Part shown: in pieces, positions 43,317 to 51,736 of the stretch | How the letters are laid out: each line of letters starts with the position of its first letter | Position numbering within the stretch: the first letter of the stretch is position 1 | Assembly: GCF_000013865.1 (NCBI RefSeq) | Contig: NC_007948.1 | Location: 3,906,001 to 3,970,000 of the forward strand | Direction: 5' to 3' | Length of the DNA stretch: 64,000 bases | From: Polaromonas sp. JS666 | Lineage (GTDB): Bacteria; Pseudomonadota; Gammaproteobacteria; Burkholderiales; Burkholderiaceae_C | The notes under the pieces: generated by a model | Told to the model about the DNA's origin: nothing | The model's database searches: none | What the model saw: the letters and a program-made list of their open reading frames with translations, nothing else | Translations under genes and position numbers: made by a program

Positions 43317-44279
43317 TTAGGCCACCGCGTTCTGGAAGAAGCAACCCACCTCCTGGAAGCACACCAGCTCTTTGATGTGCTCGCCCACGCGCACCCGCTG
43401 GCCGCCGTCCAGGCCGATGTTCGAGTCGGCGATGGTGCCGCCCACTGCGTCGCCCCATTGCGCGGTAAAGGCAAAGGTCGGCAGGCCGGCGCGCGGGTCG
43501 CGCACGGCTTTGTCGATGCGCAGGAACGCTGCGTGCTTGCCCCACAGCCGGTTGTAGGCGGCAGCCTGGCCCTTTTTGCTGGCGTTGTAGAAGCTCTCGC
43601 CCACGTAGATGTCATCCAGCTCCAGCAGGTCGGCCACGGCCTTGCGGGCGATCACGCCGGCTGCGGATGCGCCACCCAGGCCGTTGTTCTGGTTCAGTAC
43701 AGCGGCCACCACCTTGGGGTGCTGCCGCAGCTTGGTCCAGACCGCGCGGCCAACCACACCCACGTTCGGGCGCACCAGCATGCTGTCAAACATGGTCAGG
43801 ATGGCGCCGGTCGGGTCGCTGTTGGCAAAGTCGCTCCACTGGCCGGTACCGGACAGCGTGGTGCGCAGGCTGGCTGCGTAGGTGTTGAGCGCAAAGTACA
43901 GGTTGGACACCCGCTGCTCGCGGGCCAGCTGCACCAGCAGGGCCGTGCGCTCGGCTGCGGCTGCCAGCGGGTCGTAGTTGGTGCCGGCAGCGTTCTTGAT
44001 GTCTTTGTTGGGCACCGGGTCGTCCAGGCCGTAGTCCTCGGTCGAGTCGGTGGTGTCCACGCCGCCAAATTCAACGGTGTTAGGAGCGCCGGTGCGGCCA
44101 ACGCGCACGTCGGGGATGGTGAAGGCCTCATCGGTCGTCAACTTGGTGTAGTTGAACTTTTCGCCAGGCACGGGGATGCGCGGGCACACCAGGTCGGCAA
44201 TCATGCCCTGCGGCTTGACGGCCATCGCAATTTGCGTCAGCCGGGGAATGAGGGTAAAAGGAGCGGAATTGGTGCTCAT
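43317..44279 (-). CDS. Major capsid protein
   Basis: 320 residues. Sequence style NSAPFTLIPRLTQIAMAVKP, LVCPRIPVPGEKFNYTKLTT, DYGLDDPVPNKDIKNAAGT and VGVVGRAVWTKLRQHPKVVA indicates an HK97-fold capsid protein. It does not look like Mu gpT, so the head module is mosaic. Position after protease and decoration protein supports the assignment. RBS AGGAG before ATG 44279. Confidence 0.88.
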   Translation of the reverse strand: MSTNSAPFTLIPRLTQIAMAVKPQGMIADLVCPRIPVPGEKFNYTKLTTDEAFTIPDVRVGRTGAPNTVEFGGVDTTDSTEDYGLDDPVPNKDIKNAAGTNYDPLAAAAERTALLVQLAREQRVSNLYFALNTYAASLRTTLSGTGQWSDFANSDPTGAILTMFDSMLVRPNVGVVGRAVWTKLRQHPKVVAAVLNQNNGLGGASAAGVIARKAVADLLELDDIYVGESFYNASKKGQAAAYNRLWGKHAAFLRIDKAVRDPRAGLPTFAFTAQWGDAVGGTIADSNIGLDGGQRVRVGEHIKELVCFQEVGCFFQNAVA

Positions 44280-44344
44280 GGGTTCTCCTGAAAATCAGTG
44301 GGTGTAGTCGGTGACTGGTTGCTGCTCGGCGGTAAGTTCGCCGT

Positions 44345-44722
44345 TTAGCCCTGGAAGGAGCCCGGCTCGATCATCAAAGAGCCAATGTCGCCAAGCACCC
44401 CGGCAACCTCGGCCACGCCGATGAAGCGCACGTTGGAGCCAGCTGCGGCTGCGGCCACAATCGCGCGGCCGCTGGCATCGGCGCTGAGCAGGTCGCCCGC
44501 AGCCACTGCGCCGCCGTACTCGACCTCCGCGATGCCGTTGCGCACCACATCAATGCGGTCGCCCGAGACTGCGGCGGCCAGGCGGTCGGTAATGCCGACC
44601 AGCTTGTCGGTAGCGGCTGCGGCCTGCAGGATGCCGCCGTCTGCGGCACCAAATTTGACGATTCGATAGGCGGCAATGGCGGCTTCAGCGGTGTAATTTT
44701 TCACAAGACCTTGGTTTCGCAT
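44345..44722 (-). CDS. DUF2190-like capsid decoration protein
   Basis: 125 residues: NQGLVKNYTAEAAIAAYRIV, then KLVGITDRLAAAVSGDRIDV and VEYGGAVAAGDLLSADASGR. This Gly/Ala-rich beta pattern is typical of DUF2190/lambda-gpD-like head decoration proteins located between protease and capsid genes. It would stabilise the expanded head. Confidence 0.82.
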   Translation of the reverse strand: MRNQGLVKNYTAEAAIAAYRIVKFGAADGGILQAAAATDKLVGITDRLAAAVSGDRIDVVRNGIAEVEYGGAVAAGDLLSADASGRAIVAAAAAGSNVRFIGVAEVAGVLGDIGSLMIEPGSFQG

Positions 44723-44728
44723 GGTGGG

Positions 44729-45868
44729 TTACTCCTTATCGGTACCGGCGTGGACGGCGTCCACGGCTTCGGTGAAGCTGATGTGCGCGCCTGCCGCATC
44801 ACGCTTGGCCTTGTAGGCCGTGGCGCGGTCAGCAACCGCCTTGTCGGTCATGCCGTCGGTGAGCGACTCAGCGGCAACACCACGGCTGCCAACCTCGCCA
44901 AACTCCACCAGCTTGGGCAAGCCCTTCAGGAACTCGCGGAACACCTGCACAGCCGGCGTTTCCTTCTTGACGTCGCCCTCGCCAAACTCGACGCAGACGA
45001 CGTTGTCAGGCAGCGACTCCATGAAGGCAATCACGCGGGCCTTGTCTTTAGGCAGCAGCTGCCCGGCCTTGACCAGGTCTTCTGCAAACTCGGCCACTTC
45101 GGCATCCTTCAGCGCTTTCTCACGCGTGGCCACTGCGGTCTCGCGCTCGGTGAGCAGGCGCTGCTGCTCGGCAAAATTGGCGTCGCCGGTATTGGCTGCG
45201 CCCTGGTTGGGTGTGGTCACTTGGGGTGCTCCTTCTTGATAATTGATACCGGACATGCCAGCGACTGCCGGCTCCTGGTTGGTGCGGTGCTCGGTCGCCG
45301 TAGCCGCTTCGGCCACGGAGTCAATCTCCCATTGCGGAAGAATCTTGTCGGCCGTCTCAAGGCCCTCTTTGTCGATGAACCAGTCGCGCATGCGTTGGAA
45401 CATGCTGCGGGTGCTGGTGAAGCCCCAGTCGGCAAACTCGACCACGCCTTCGTCGCTGGCGGCAAACGAGGCAGACTTCAGGCCCTTGATGGCTGGTGGC
45501 TGCGCGCCCAGACAGCCCACGTGGCGCAGGTAGTAGCCACCCGGCTTGGGGTTGGCCGGCGCGTCGGGCAGGTACCAGCTGGCGCTGATCTTCTTGTAGC
45601 GGCCGGCATTCACCAGCTCGGCAAAAGCGGCGTCTACCTGGTCAAGCTCGGCCTTCACCGAACCATCGGCAAATTGCAGCGACTTGACCCAGCCATAGGC
45701 CGGCAGGTTGTCTTTGGGGTGGCCCACCACCAGCGGCGCTTCGTGCACGGCCGGGTCATAGGCAATGGCAGCAGCCTGCATGTCGGCTTCGGTGAAAGAG
45801 ATCACCTGGCCGCTCATGGCGGTGTGCTTACCTGGCTTGAAAATCTCGATGAGCTTCACACGGTGCAT
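44729..45868 (-). CDS. Phage head maturation protease / scaffold (Mu gpI)
   Basis: 379 residues. The N-terminal protease domain is Mu gpI type (IFKPGKHTAMSGQVISFTEA, HEAPLVVGHPKDNLPAYGWV, GRYKKISASWYLP, GYYLRHVGCLGAQPPAIKG). The C-terminal half is acidic and helical (EQQRLLTERETAVATREKAL), as expected for an internal scaffold that may also be released as a separate product. First gene of the leftward late block; a candidate activator box lies 88 bp upstream of its start. Confidence 0.9.
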   Translation of the reverse strand: MHRVKLIEIFKPGKHTAMSGQVISFTEADMQAAAIAYDPAVHEAPLVVGHPKDNLPAYGWVKSLQFADGSVKAELDQVDAAFAELVNAGRYKKISASWYLPDAPANPKPGGYYLRHVGCLGAQPPAIKGLKSASFAASDEGVVEFADWGFTSTRSMFQRMRDWFIDKEGLETADKILPQWEIDSVAEAATATEHRTNQEPAVAGMSGINYQEGAPQVTTPNQGAANTGDANFAEQQRLLTERETAVATREKALKDAEVAEFAEDLVKAGQLLPKDKARVIAFMESLPDNVVCVEFGEGDVKKETPAVQVFREFLKGLPKLVEFGEVGSRGVAAESLTDGMTDKAVADRATAYKAKRDAAGAHISFTEAVDAVHAGTDKE

Positions 45869-45955
45869 CCCAGTTGCGGTGGTTGACTACGGCTTGCCGG
45901 TCAATCAAGACCGGCGATGTAAGACCGTAGTGTTCCGCGCAAGGGCGCAGGGCTC

Positions 45956-45970
45956 TATTAACTTGCGTTA
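45956..45970 (-). promoter_or_regulatory. Candidate late-promoter activator box (left block)
   Basis: Minus strand TAACGCAAGTTAATA, part of the dyad TTAAC-GCAA-GTTAA. The same 15 bases occur at 59905-59919 before the right late block. It stands 88 bp upstream of the protease ATG. Probably the binding site of the Mor-family activator encoded at 59001-59375; inference from position and sharing. Confidence 0.55.
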
Positions 45971-46092
45971 AAGCCTGCTGTGAAGTTTGATTAGTGGGAT
46001 TGAGAGGGGCGATGCGGCCCATGAGCATGGGCGCGTGTGCGGCCACCGCAGCAAGTGCGGCGGGCCTATTCTCGCGATTCTATGACAGACGC

Positions 46093-46761
46093 CTAGGCAC
46101 CCATCACCTCATTGATGAGAGTCGGTGCCTTTAGCTCAAGATCGGCGATCTGCTCGAGCAGCTTTCGGTACAAAGCAAGCCACGAGGGATGAAATGCGTC
46201 GAGAGCGGCCTGGTGTTGTTCTACGGCATTGGCTGCCTTTGCTGACGCTAACGCAGATGCAGCCTCGGCCACTTTCATTTTCATATCGCCGGCAGTGACA
46301 ATGATCGCCATAACTTCCGACACAAGGGCGGGGAAGTAGAGGCGAGAGAGAATCTCGAGCCTAGACATGGGATTGGAGATTTCCGGCTTGTTTTTCGAAA
46401 CGACTCTGTTTTCTCTCTCTCGCTCTAACCACTCTTTCGTTTCGTAGACCAGGCTATAAAACTCCTCTAGCTTCACGCGCCTGAGGGTCTTCCACTCTTT
46501 GGCTAACCAGTCCGCGTGCGAGATTTCTACACGCACACTCTCGGCGGCCTCGGTCGTCGCCTTGAGTTGCGCGATCAGCCTTTCCCGGTCAACTGCCTCA
46601 GCAAGACTCTGCGCTCTACGAACCAAGTACGCGGCCGCGAAAGATGCAACACCCCCGGCGACGATCATCACGCAGATCAGCACACCCCAAAGCCGCCAGT
46701 TCTGAATAATCTGTTCGTTGACGATCTGTTCCGCGAGTTCTTTGATCAATGCTTCAGTCAT
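46093..46761 (-). CDS. Membrane-anchored coiled-coil protein next to repressor (accessory gene candidate)
   Basis: 222 residues. One N-terminal transmembrane helix (LWGVLICVMIVAGGVASFAA, about 25-44), then a long charged coiled coil (SLAEAVDRERLIAQLKATTE, LEEFYSLVYETKEWLERERE). A second helical region lies near the end (LASAKAANAVEQHQAALDAF). No recognised family and no equivalent in Mu. It lies 21 bp downstream of the repressor on the same strand and so is probably transcribed in the lysogen. Its base composition looks less GC-rich than its neighbours. Superinfection exclusion or a defence role is possible but unproven. Confidence 0.7.
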   Translation of the reverse strand: MTEALIKELAEQIVNEQIIQNWRLWGVLICVMIVAGGVASFAAAYLVRRAQSLAEAVDRERLIAQLKATTEAAESVRVEISHADWLAKEWKTLRRVKLEEFYSLVYETKEWLERERENRVVSKNKPEISNPMSRLEILSRLYFPALVSEVMAIIVTAGDMKMKVAEAASALASAKAANAVEQHQAALDAFHPSWLALYRKLLEQIADLELKAPTLINEVMGA

Positions 46762-46782
46762 TGGCTTGGGCCCTTAAAAAAT

Positions 46783-47415
46783 TCAGCTCGCCAGCCGCAC
46801 CAGCATGGCCACAGTCTTCTTGTGCACCTCATGGCTGTCCTCACTGGCGTGGTACGCCGCAACGATCAGCGCGGCCAGCTTGGCGGGCGGTATGTGCAAG
46901 CTCTTGCGCTCGATCTCGGTCAACACGGCCTCGATCACGCCATGCAGCAGCGGCTCATCGGGTCGTCGCTCGTCGCCAGCCCAGGCCGCCCGCTCATTGG
47001 CCACGCGAGCCTTTGACCCCGCGCGCCCACCGCCCTTGATCTGCTCCAGGGCCGCTATCACCTCGGCGGCGCTCTTGCGGCGCATCGCATAAACCAGCTG
47101 CTGCATTTCCCGCGCTGCCGTGCCCGTCAGGCCCAGCTCGGTTACCAGGCGCGTCGCCTCGGCTATTTCATCCCGCTCCTTGATGACCGGCAGTTCGTCG
47201 GCGGTCACATGCTGCGGCCCCTTGCCCGTGGTCAGCCACAGCTCATGAATGTTGTAGCGGTCCCGGATTGCCCTGGCCTCGTGCGGTTGGAGTTTTTTTA
47301 CGCGTCCACTGAGGATATTTTTTACGCGGTCCAGCGTCATGCCGATGGATGTGGCGAAGTCGCCCTGCGTGCCTCCTGCTTCTGAAAGGACAAATCTGAG
47401 TCGTTCACTCAACAT
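46783..47415 (-). CDS. Phage repressor (XRE-type, Mu c functional equivalent)
   Basis: 210 residues. The N-terminal helix-turn-helix is MLSERLRFVLSEAGGTQGDF then ATSIGMTLDRVKNILSGRVK (about 1-40). It has a linker and a helical C-terminus without the Ser/Lys peptidase found in LexA-like repressors. It is divergent from the Ner-like gene across a 64-bp AT-rich operator region. Presumed to maintain lysogeny by silencing the early promoter. Confidence 0.82.
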   Translation of the reverse strand: MLSERLRFVLSEAGGTQGDFATSIGMTLDRVKNILSGRVKKLQPHEARAIRDRYNIHELWLTTGKGPQHVTADELPVIKERDEIAEATRLVTELGLTGTAAREMQQLVYAMRRKSAAEVIAALEQIKGGGRAGSKARVANERAAWAGDERRPDEPLLHGVIEAVLTEIERKSLHIPPAKLAALIVAAYHASEDSHEVHKKTVAMLVRLAS

Positions 47416-47479
47416 TGACGGGCCTTTACAAAGATTACATTTACGCGTACATTAAGCGCAATATTAAAGGTCACTTTAA
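47416..47479. promoter_or_regulatory. Divergent early/repressor promoter and operator region
   Basis: Rightward early promoter candidate: -35 TTTACA (47425-47430), 17-bp spacer, -10 TACATT (47448-47453). Leftward repressor promoter candidate on the minus strand: TTGCGC, 16 bp, TGTAAT. Dyads TTAAAG-GTCA-CTTTAA (47464-47479) and CTTT-AC-AAAG (47424-47433) look like operators; the first overlaps the Ner-like gene's translation start. Confidence 0.6.
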
Positions 47480-47734
47480 ATGCTTATTGATTCAAGCGCA
47501 ATTAAAGCCGCAATTGTGGCAGCAGGGACGTCGCAATCGGCCATCGCCGAGTACCTCAAGATTTCGCCGTCCAGCGTTGCGAGGGTGGTTGCCGGTAAAC
47601 ACCGCAGCGCCCGCGTTGAAGCCGAGCTGGCCAAGATATTGGGGCGCATGCCCTTCGGCCCACCGGGTAAGCGGGGCCGCAAGAAAACCGTGTGGGAGGG
47701 TCGCGTAGCCAGCGCCGAGACGGAGGCTGCATGA
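47480..47734 (+). CDS. Ner-like helix-turn-helix regulator
   Basis: 84 residues. The HTH (AIVAAGTSQSAIAEYLKISP, SSVARVVAGKHRSARVEAEL) resembles Ner/Nlp proteins, which switch early transcription in Mu by repressing the repressor and early promoters. A basic C-terminal tail follows (PPGKRGRKKTVWEG). First gene of the rightward operon; AAAGG lies nine bases upstream. Confidence 0.82.
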   Translation: MLIDSSAIKAAIVAAGTSQSAIAEYLKISPSSVARVVAGKHRSARVEAELAKILGRMPFGPPGKRGRKKTVWEGRVASAETEAA

Positions 47735-48225
47735 CCGTTGGACAAAAAGTGGGCGGCAAGCGGCTCCCCGCGTTCCTGCAAATGGCCTCGGCCAACCTGG
47801 CGTACGCCCTGGCTTCCGGCCCCTGTTTGGGCAGCAAGCCACCCTTCGCCTTCAAGAGCGACCGACCCTCGGGATCAAAACCCATCGTAGAACGCCGTAG
47901 AACGGGGTCAGGTTGCGTCGTTGCGACCGGGCCGCACCACCCGGTGCTTGAAGGCATGTTCCCGGCCCGCACGGCCCCGATTGAAACCGCTGCCGAATTG
48001 CGCCAGGCATTGGGCCACCTGATGGCCCGCGACGACCTGCAGATCACCGGCCTCGCCGCCACCCTGGGCGTCAACGCGCACAGCCTCGGCCTGCTCATGC
48101 GCGGCCAATACGTCGGCAAGCCACGCACCATGCTGCAGGCTTTCAAGCGCTACCAGGAGCGCACCCAGGGCCGCTGCCGCGCCTGCGGCCAGCCCACCCC
48201 CCAGACACAGGCGGCTACTGTATGA
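47731..48225 (+). CDS. Hypothetical early protein with C-terminal HTH-like segment
   Basis: 164 residues. The C-terminal half (AELRQALGHLMARDDLQITG, LAATLGVNAHSLGLLMRGQY) looks like an XRE-type helix-turn-helix, ending with a CRACGQP zinc-like knuckle. The first 75 residues are of low structure and may derive from an inserted repeat; an internal start at about 47956 would give only the HTH part. It overlaps both neighbours by 4 bp (ATGA), so it is coupled into the early operon. Confidence 0.6.
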   Translation: MTVGQKVGGKRLPAFLQMASANLAYALASGPCLGSKPPFAFKSDRPSGSKPIVERRRTGSGCVVATGPHHPVLEGMFPARTAPIETAAELRQALGHLMARDDLQITGLAATLGVNAHSLGLLMRGQYVGKPRTMLQAFKRYQERTQGRCRACGQPTPQTQAATV

Positions 48226-50540
48226 GCGCCGTCGCCAAAGACTGGCTCACCGCCAACGAGCTGCTCGGCCTGCCCAACATGCCGGCCGACAAGCGGGGAG
48301 TGCACCGCAAGGCGCTGGCCTCCGGCTGGCAATACCGCGAAGTCGCCGGCAACGGCGGCACCCGGCGCGAGTACCACGTGGCCAGCCTACCCGCCACCAC
48401 GCGGGCCGCGCTGTCCTGGCACACCACGGCCGTGCTGGCCGGCAATGCGGGCCAGGCCCTGCAGGCCGCCGCCCAGGTCGGAACGGTGGAGGGCGCAAAA
48501 GCGGCGCTTAAAAGTAATCTTTCTACCCATGTGGCCGACACCGCCAAGGCCGAGGGCCTGCGCAACCTGGCCGCCATGCCCGCCAACGAGCAGCGCCGCA
48601 TGGACGCCCGGCTGCAGGTGCTGCAGGCCTTTGAAGCCTTCCAGCAGGCCAGCGGCGTCGCCATGACGGTGGCCGAGCACCAGTTCAGCAGCGCCTACCG
48701 GCTCGGCCATGTGGCCGTCGAGCCCTGGGTGCGCGCCCTGGTGGGCACCGTGGCCCCGGCCAGCATCCAGCGCTGGCGCCTGGCCGTGCGCAAGGGCGGC
48801 ATCACCGCGCTGGCCGGCGCTTACGGCAACCGCAAAGGCGCTTCAAAGATAGACGCCCAGCCGCAGATGCGCGAGTTTGTGCAGGCCATGCTGGTGCGCT
48901 TTCCCGAGTCCCGCGCCACGCAAATCATGCACGGCCTGCGCACCCGCCTGGCCGGCGACATTGCGGGCGGCAGCATCGAGCTGCCCAGCATGCGCAGCCT
49001 GGAGCGCTGGATGGAGACCTGGCGCGAGAAGAATGCCCAGACGCTCATGGCCCTGAGCAACCCCGACGCCTGGAAGAACAAGTTCATGGTCGCCTTCGGT
49101 TCGCAGAGCGAAGGCGTCACCGGCATCAACCAGCGCTGGGAGCTTGACAGCACCCCCGCCGACGTCATGCTCACTGACGGCCGCCACGCGGTGCTGGGCG
49201 TGGTTGACGTGTTCACCCGCCGCGCCAAGCTGCTGGTCAGCAAGACCAGCAAGTCCACGGCCGTGACCCAGGTGCTGCGCGATGCGCTGCTCGACTGGGG
49301 CGTGCCCGCCCTCATCAAGACCGACAACGGCAGCGACTACAAGAGCAAGCACGTCGGCTACGTCGCCGCCAACCTGGACATCAAGCAGGAGTTCTGCCCA
49401 CCGTTCCAGCCCTGGCACAAGCCGCACATCGAGCGCTTCTTTGGCACGTTTGCGCGCGGCATGCTGGAGCTGCTGCCCAACTTCATCGGGCACAACGTGG
49501 CCGAGCGCAGCGCCATCGAGTCGCGCACCAGCTTTGCCGACCGGCTCATGAAGCGCGGCGAGGTGGTGCCCATCAACATGAGCGCCGCCGAGTTCCAGCT
49601 CTTTTGCAACCAGTGGGTTGACGGCATGTATATGCACGAGCCCCACGAGGGCCTGCAAAGCCGCACGCCCTTTGCGGTGGCCAGCGCCAACCGCGAGCAG
49701 GTGCGCATCATCAAAGACGAGCGCGTGCTCGATGTCCTGCTGGCTGAAGCCGCAGGCAGCCAGGGCGGCTACCTCACCGTCCAGAAAAAAGGCCTCAAGA
49801 GCGACGGTGCCTGGTTCATCGCTCCCGAGCTGGAGGCCTGGGTCGGCCAGCGCGTCATGGCCCGGCAGCTGCCTGACCTCGGCCAGATCGTGGTCTACGG
49901 CGGCGACAACCGGCTCATCTGCATTGCCGAATGCCCCGAGCGCACCGGCATGGACCGCAAGGAGGTTGCCGCCAAGGGCCGCGAGCTGCAGAAAAAACGC
50001 GTGCAGGAAGAGCGCGCCGCCCTCAAGGCCGCCGCCAAGCGCCAGAACGTCGACGGCATCGTGCACGAGATCCTGCTCGACCGCGCCCAGCAGGCCGGCA
50101 AGCTGGCCATGCTGCCCAAGCAGACGGTCGAGCACACCAGCACCGGCCTGCAGGGTGCCGCCAACGCCCTGGCCGAGATCACCCGCGAGCCAGGCACCAG
50201 CGCCGAGCTGCTGCGCCTGGAGGGCGTCTCCAGCGCCTGGCAGCGCCTGCAGGCCGAGCAGGCCATCAACGACATCCCCGAGGGCAATGACAACGAGCTG
50301 GCCCGCCGCCGCGCCGAGGTGCAGCCGGTGTTCAACACCCCGCACGAGCGCGCCCAGTGGATTGAAAAGCGCAGCCGCGTGCGCGCCCTCACAGACGAAG
50401 AACGCGACTACATGGCGCGCTTCAAGAAAGACAACCTGGCGAGCTATCGCCGGATTGTGGAGCTGGTGGACGACATGACCAACGACATGTCATCCGCCCA
50501 AAAAGAAACCCCGGACGCATCCGCATCCGGGGCCAGTTAA
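48222..50540 (+). CDS. Mu-type DDE transposase (MuA homologue)
   Basis: 772 residues. The N-terminal Mu DNA-binding domain begins DWLTANELLGLPNMPADKRG, with TRREYHVASLP near residue 48. The catalytic core has Asp309 (RWELDSTPAD), Asp368 (IKTDNGSDYK) and Glu404 (PHIERFFGTF), the D-35-E pattern of the retroviral-integrase superfamily. The C-terminal beta barrel and helical tail follow. It catalyses replicative and integrative transposition of the prophage. It starts inside the previous stop. Confidence 0.95.
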   Translation: MSAVAKDWLTANELLGLPNMPADKRGVHRKALASGWQYREVAGNGGTRREYHVASLPATTRAALSWHTTAVLAGNAGQALQAAAQVGTVEGAKAALKSNLSTHVADTAKAEGLRNLAAMPANEQRRMDARLQVLQAFEAFQQASGVAMTVAEHQFSSAYRLGHVAVEPWVRALVGTVAPASIQRWRLAVRKGGITALAGAYGNRKGASKIDAQPQMREFVQAMLVRFPESRATQIMHGLRTRLAGDIAGGSIELPSMRSLERWMETWREKNAQTLMALSNPDAWKNKFMVAFGSQSEGVTGINQRWELDSTPADVMLTDGRHAVLGVVDVFTRRAKLLVSKTSKSTAVTQVLRDALLDWGVPALIKTDNGSDYKSKHVGYVAANLDIKQEFCPPFQPWHKPHIERFFGTFARGMLELLPNFIGHNVAERSAIESRTSFADRLMKRGEVVPINMSAAEFQLFCNQWVDGMYMHEPHEGLQSRTPFAVASANREQVRIIKDERVLDVLLAEAAGSQGGYLTVQKKGLKSDGAWFIAPELEAWVGQRVMARQLPDLGQIVVYGGDNRLICIAECPERTGMDRKEVAAKGRELQKKRVQEERAALKAAAKRQNVDGIVHEILLDRAQQAGKLAMLPKQTVEHTSTGLQGAANALAEITREPGTSAELLRLEGVSSAWQRLQAEQAINDIPEGNDNELARRRAEVQPVFNTPHERAQWIEKRSRVRALTDEERDYMARFKKDNLASYRRIVELVDDMTNDMSSAQKETPDASASGAS

Positions 50541-50604
50541 CCGCTGTGAGCCCAAGGCCTGAGAAACCAGACCACAGCAGAACCGAAAAAGAAAGAAAGA
50601 TTGT

Positions 50605-51330
50605 ATGCGTCAAAAACTAGCCGGTGTCAAGAACGTAGCCGCCCTTCAAGCGGCCTTTGAAACCCTTTCAAACCGCGATGCAGGCATCCCCGGCATGGGC
50701 CTGGTGCACGGCTTTACCGGCGCGGGCAAGACCACGGCCATCAGCTGGCTCGTCAACCGCACCAACGGCGTGTATGCCCGCGCCTACGGCACCTGGACGC
50801 CCAACAGCATGCTCGGCAGCATCATGCACGAGCTGGGCGCAGCTCCCCTGCAGCGCAGCGCCCAGATGCTCAAGTACATCACCGGCGACCTGGAGCGCAC
50901 CAACCGCCCGCTCTTCATCGACGAGGCCAACTACTTTGCCGGCGACACCGCCATGCTCGACACGCTGCGCGACATCCACGACGTCAGCAACGTGCCGGTC
51001 ATCCTCATCGGCCACGAAGGCACCGAGCGCAAGCTGATCCACCGCGCCCAGCTGGCCCGCCGCATCAGCGAGTGGGTCGAGTTCAAGCCGCTCGACGCTG
51101 AAGACGCCCGCATCCTGGCCGACACGGTGGCCGAGGTCGCCATTGCAGACGACCTGCTGGCCGAGCTGCACGCCCACGCCAAGGGCAGCATGGGCCTCAT
51201 GACGGTGGGCCTGGCCCGCGTCGAGGCAATGGCCAAGGCCAACGGCTGGAAGCGCGTGGACGCCGACCAGTGGGCCGGCCGCGCCTTCTTCCTGGGCAAC
51301 GCGCCCAAGTCCACGAACGGCAGGGGCTAA
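50605..51330 (+). CDS. MuB-type AAA+ ATPase, transposition target selector
   Basis: 241 residues. Walker A GFTGAGKT (36-43), Walker B PLFIDEAN (Asp106-Glu107), sensor region VPVILIGHEGTERKL, and an Arg-containing segment AQLARRISEWVEFKPLDAED. MuB binds ATP and target DNA and delivers it to the transposase, also giving target immunity. It lies 64 bp after the transposase gene. Confidence 0.93.
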   Translation: MRQKLAGVKNVAALQAAFETLSNRDAGIPGMGLVHGFTGAGKTTAISWLVNRTNGVYARAYGTWTPNSMLGSIMHELGAAPLQRSAQMLKYITGDLERTNRPLFIDEANYFAGDTAMLDTLRDIHDVSNVPVILIGHEGTERKLIHRAQLARRISEWVEFKPLDAEDARILADTVAEVAIADDLLAELHAHAKGSMGLMTVGLARVEAMAKANGWKRVDADQWAGRAFFLGNAPKSTNGRG

Positions 51331-51334
51331 GCAA

Positions 51335-51736
51335 ATGGGTCGAACCATAGGCGCTCGCTGCAAGGCCCCCAAGGCCGACAACCTGGCACGCAAGCAGGCG
51401 TGGCAAGCCATGCGCATCATGCGCAGGTTTACCCGCGCCGACATCCTCACCACGGCCGCCATCAACCAGAGCAACCTCGACAAGTATTTGCGCGCTCTGA
51501 TCAACACGGGCTTTGTGGTCGTGCAGCAAGAGCGCGTGAGCGGCCGACCCGGCAGCCGCGACGTGCTGCGCATTGCCCGAGACAACGGCCCCAAGCCGCC
51601 CGTGGCGCACACCGATGGCTCCATGCTCGACCCCAACACGGGCCAGACCTGGCATTACGAGGAGGCAGAGGCCAAGCGGCCCTTCGTGGGCATGCCAGCC
51701 GCAGATGCAGCAGATGCCGCAGAAGGCCAGCCATGA
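51335..51736 (+). CDS. Winged-helix-like early protein
   Basis: 133 residues. MRIMRRFTRADILTTAAINQ and SNLDKYLRALINTGFVVVQQ look like a winged helix; GRPGSRDVLRIARDNGPKPP follows. Small proteins of this kind sit right after the ATPase in related Mu-like phages. Role unknown. Coupled to the next gene by ATGA overlap. Confidence 0.72.
   Translation: MGRTIGARCKAPKADNLARKQAWQAMRIMRRFTRADILTTAAINQSNLDKYLRALINTGFVVVQQERVSGRPGSRDVLRIARDNGPKPPVAHTDGSMLDPNTGQTWHYEEAEAKRPFVGMPAADAADAAEGQP

Noticed and set aside
45828..46046. 72-codon minus-strand frame between the accessory gene and protease
   Set aside because: It covers the late activator box and overlaps the protease start; no protein-like features or ribosome-binding site.
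48843..50345. 500-codon minus-strand frame inside the transposase
   Set aside because: Antisense shadow; the plus frame carries the complete D-35-E transposase.
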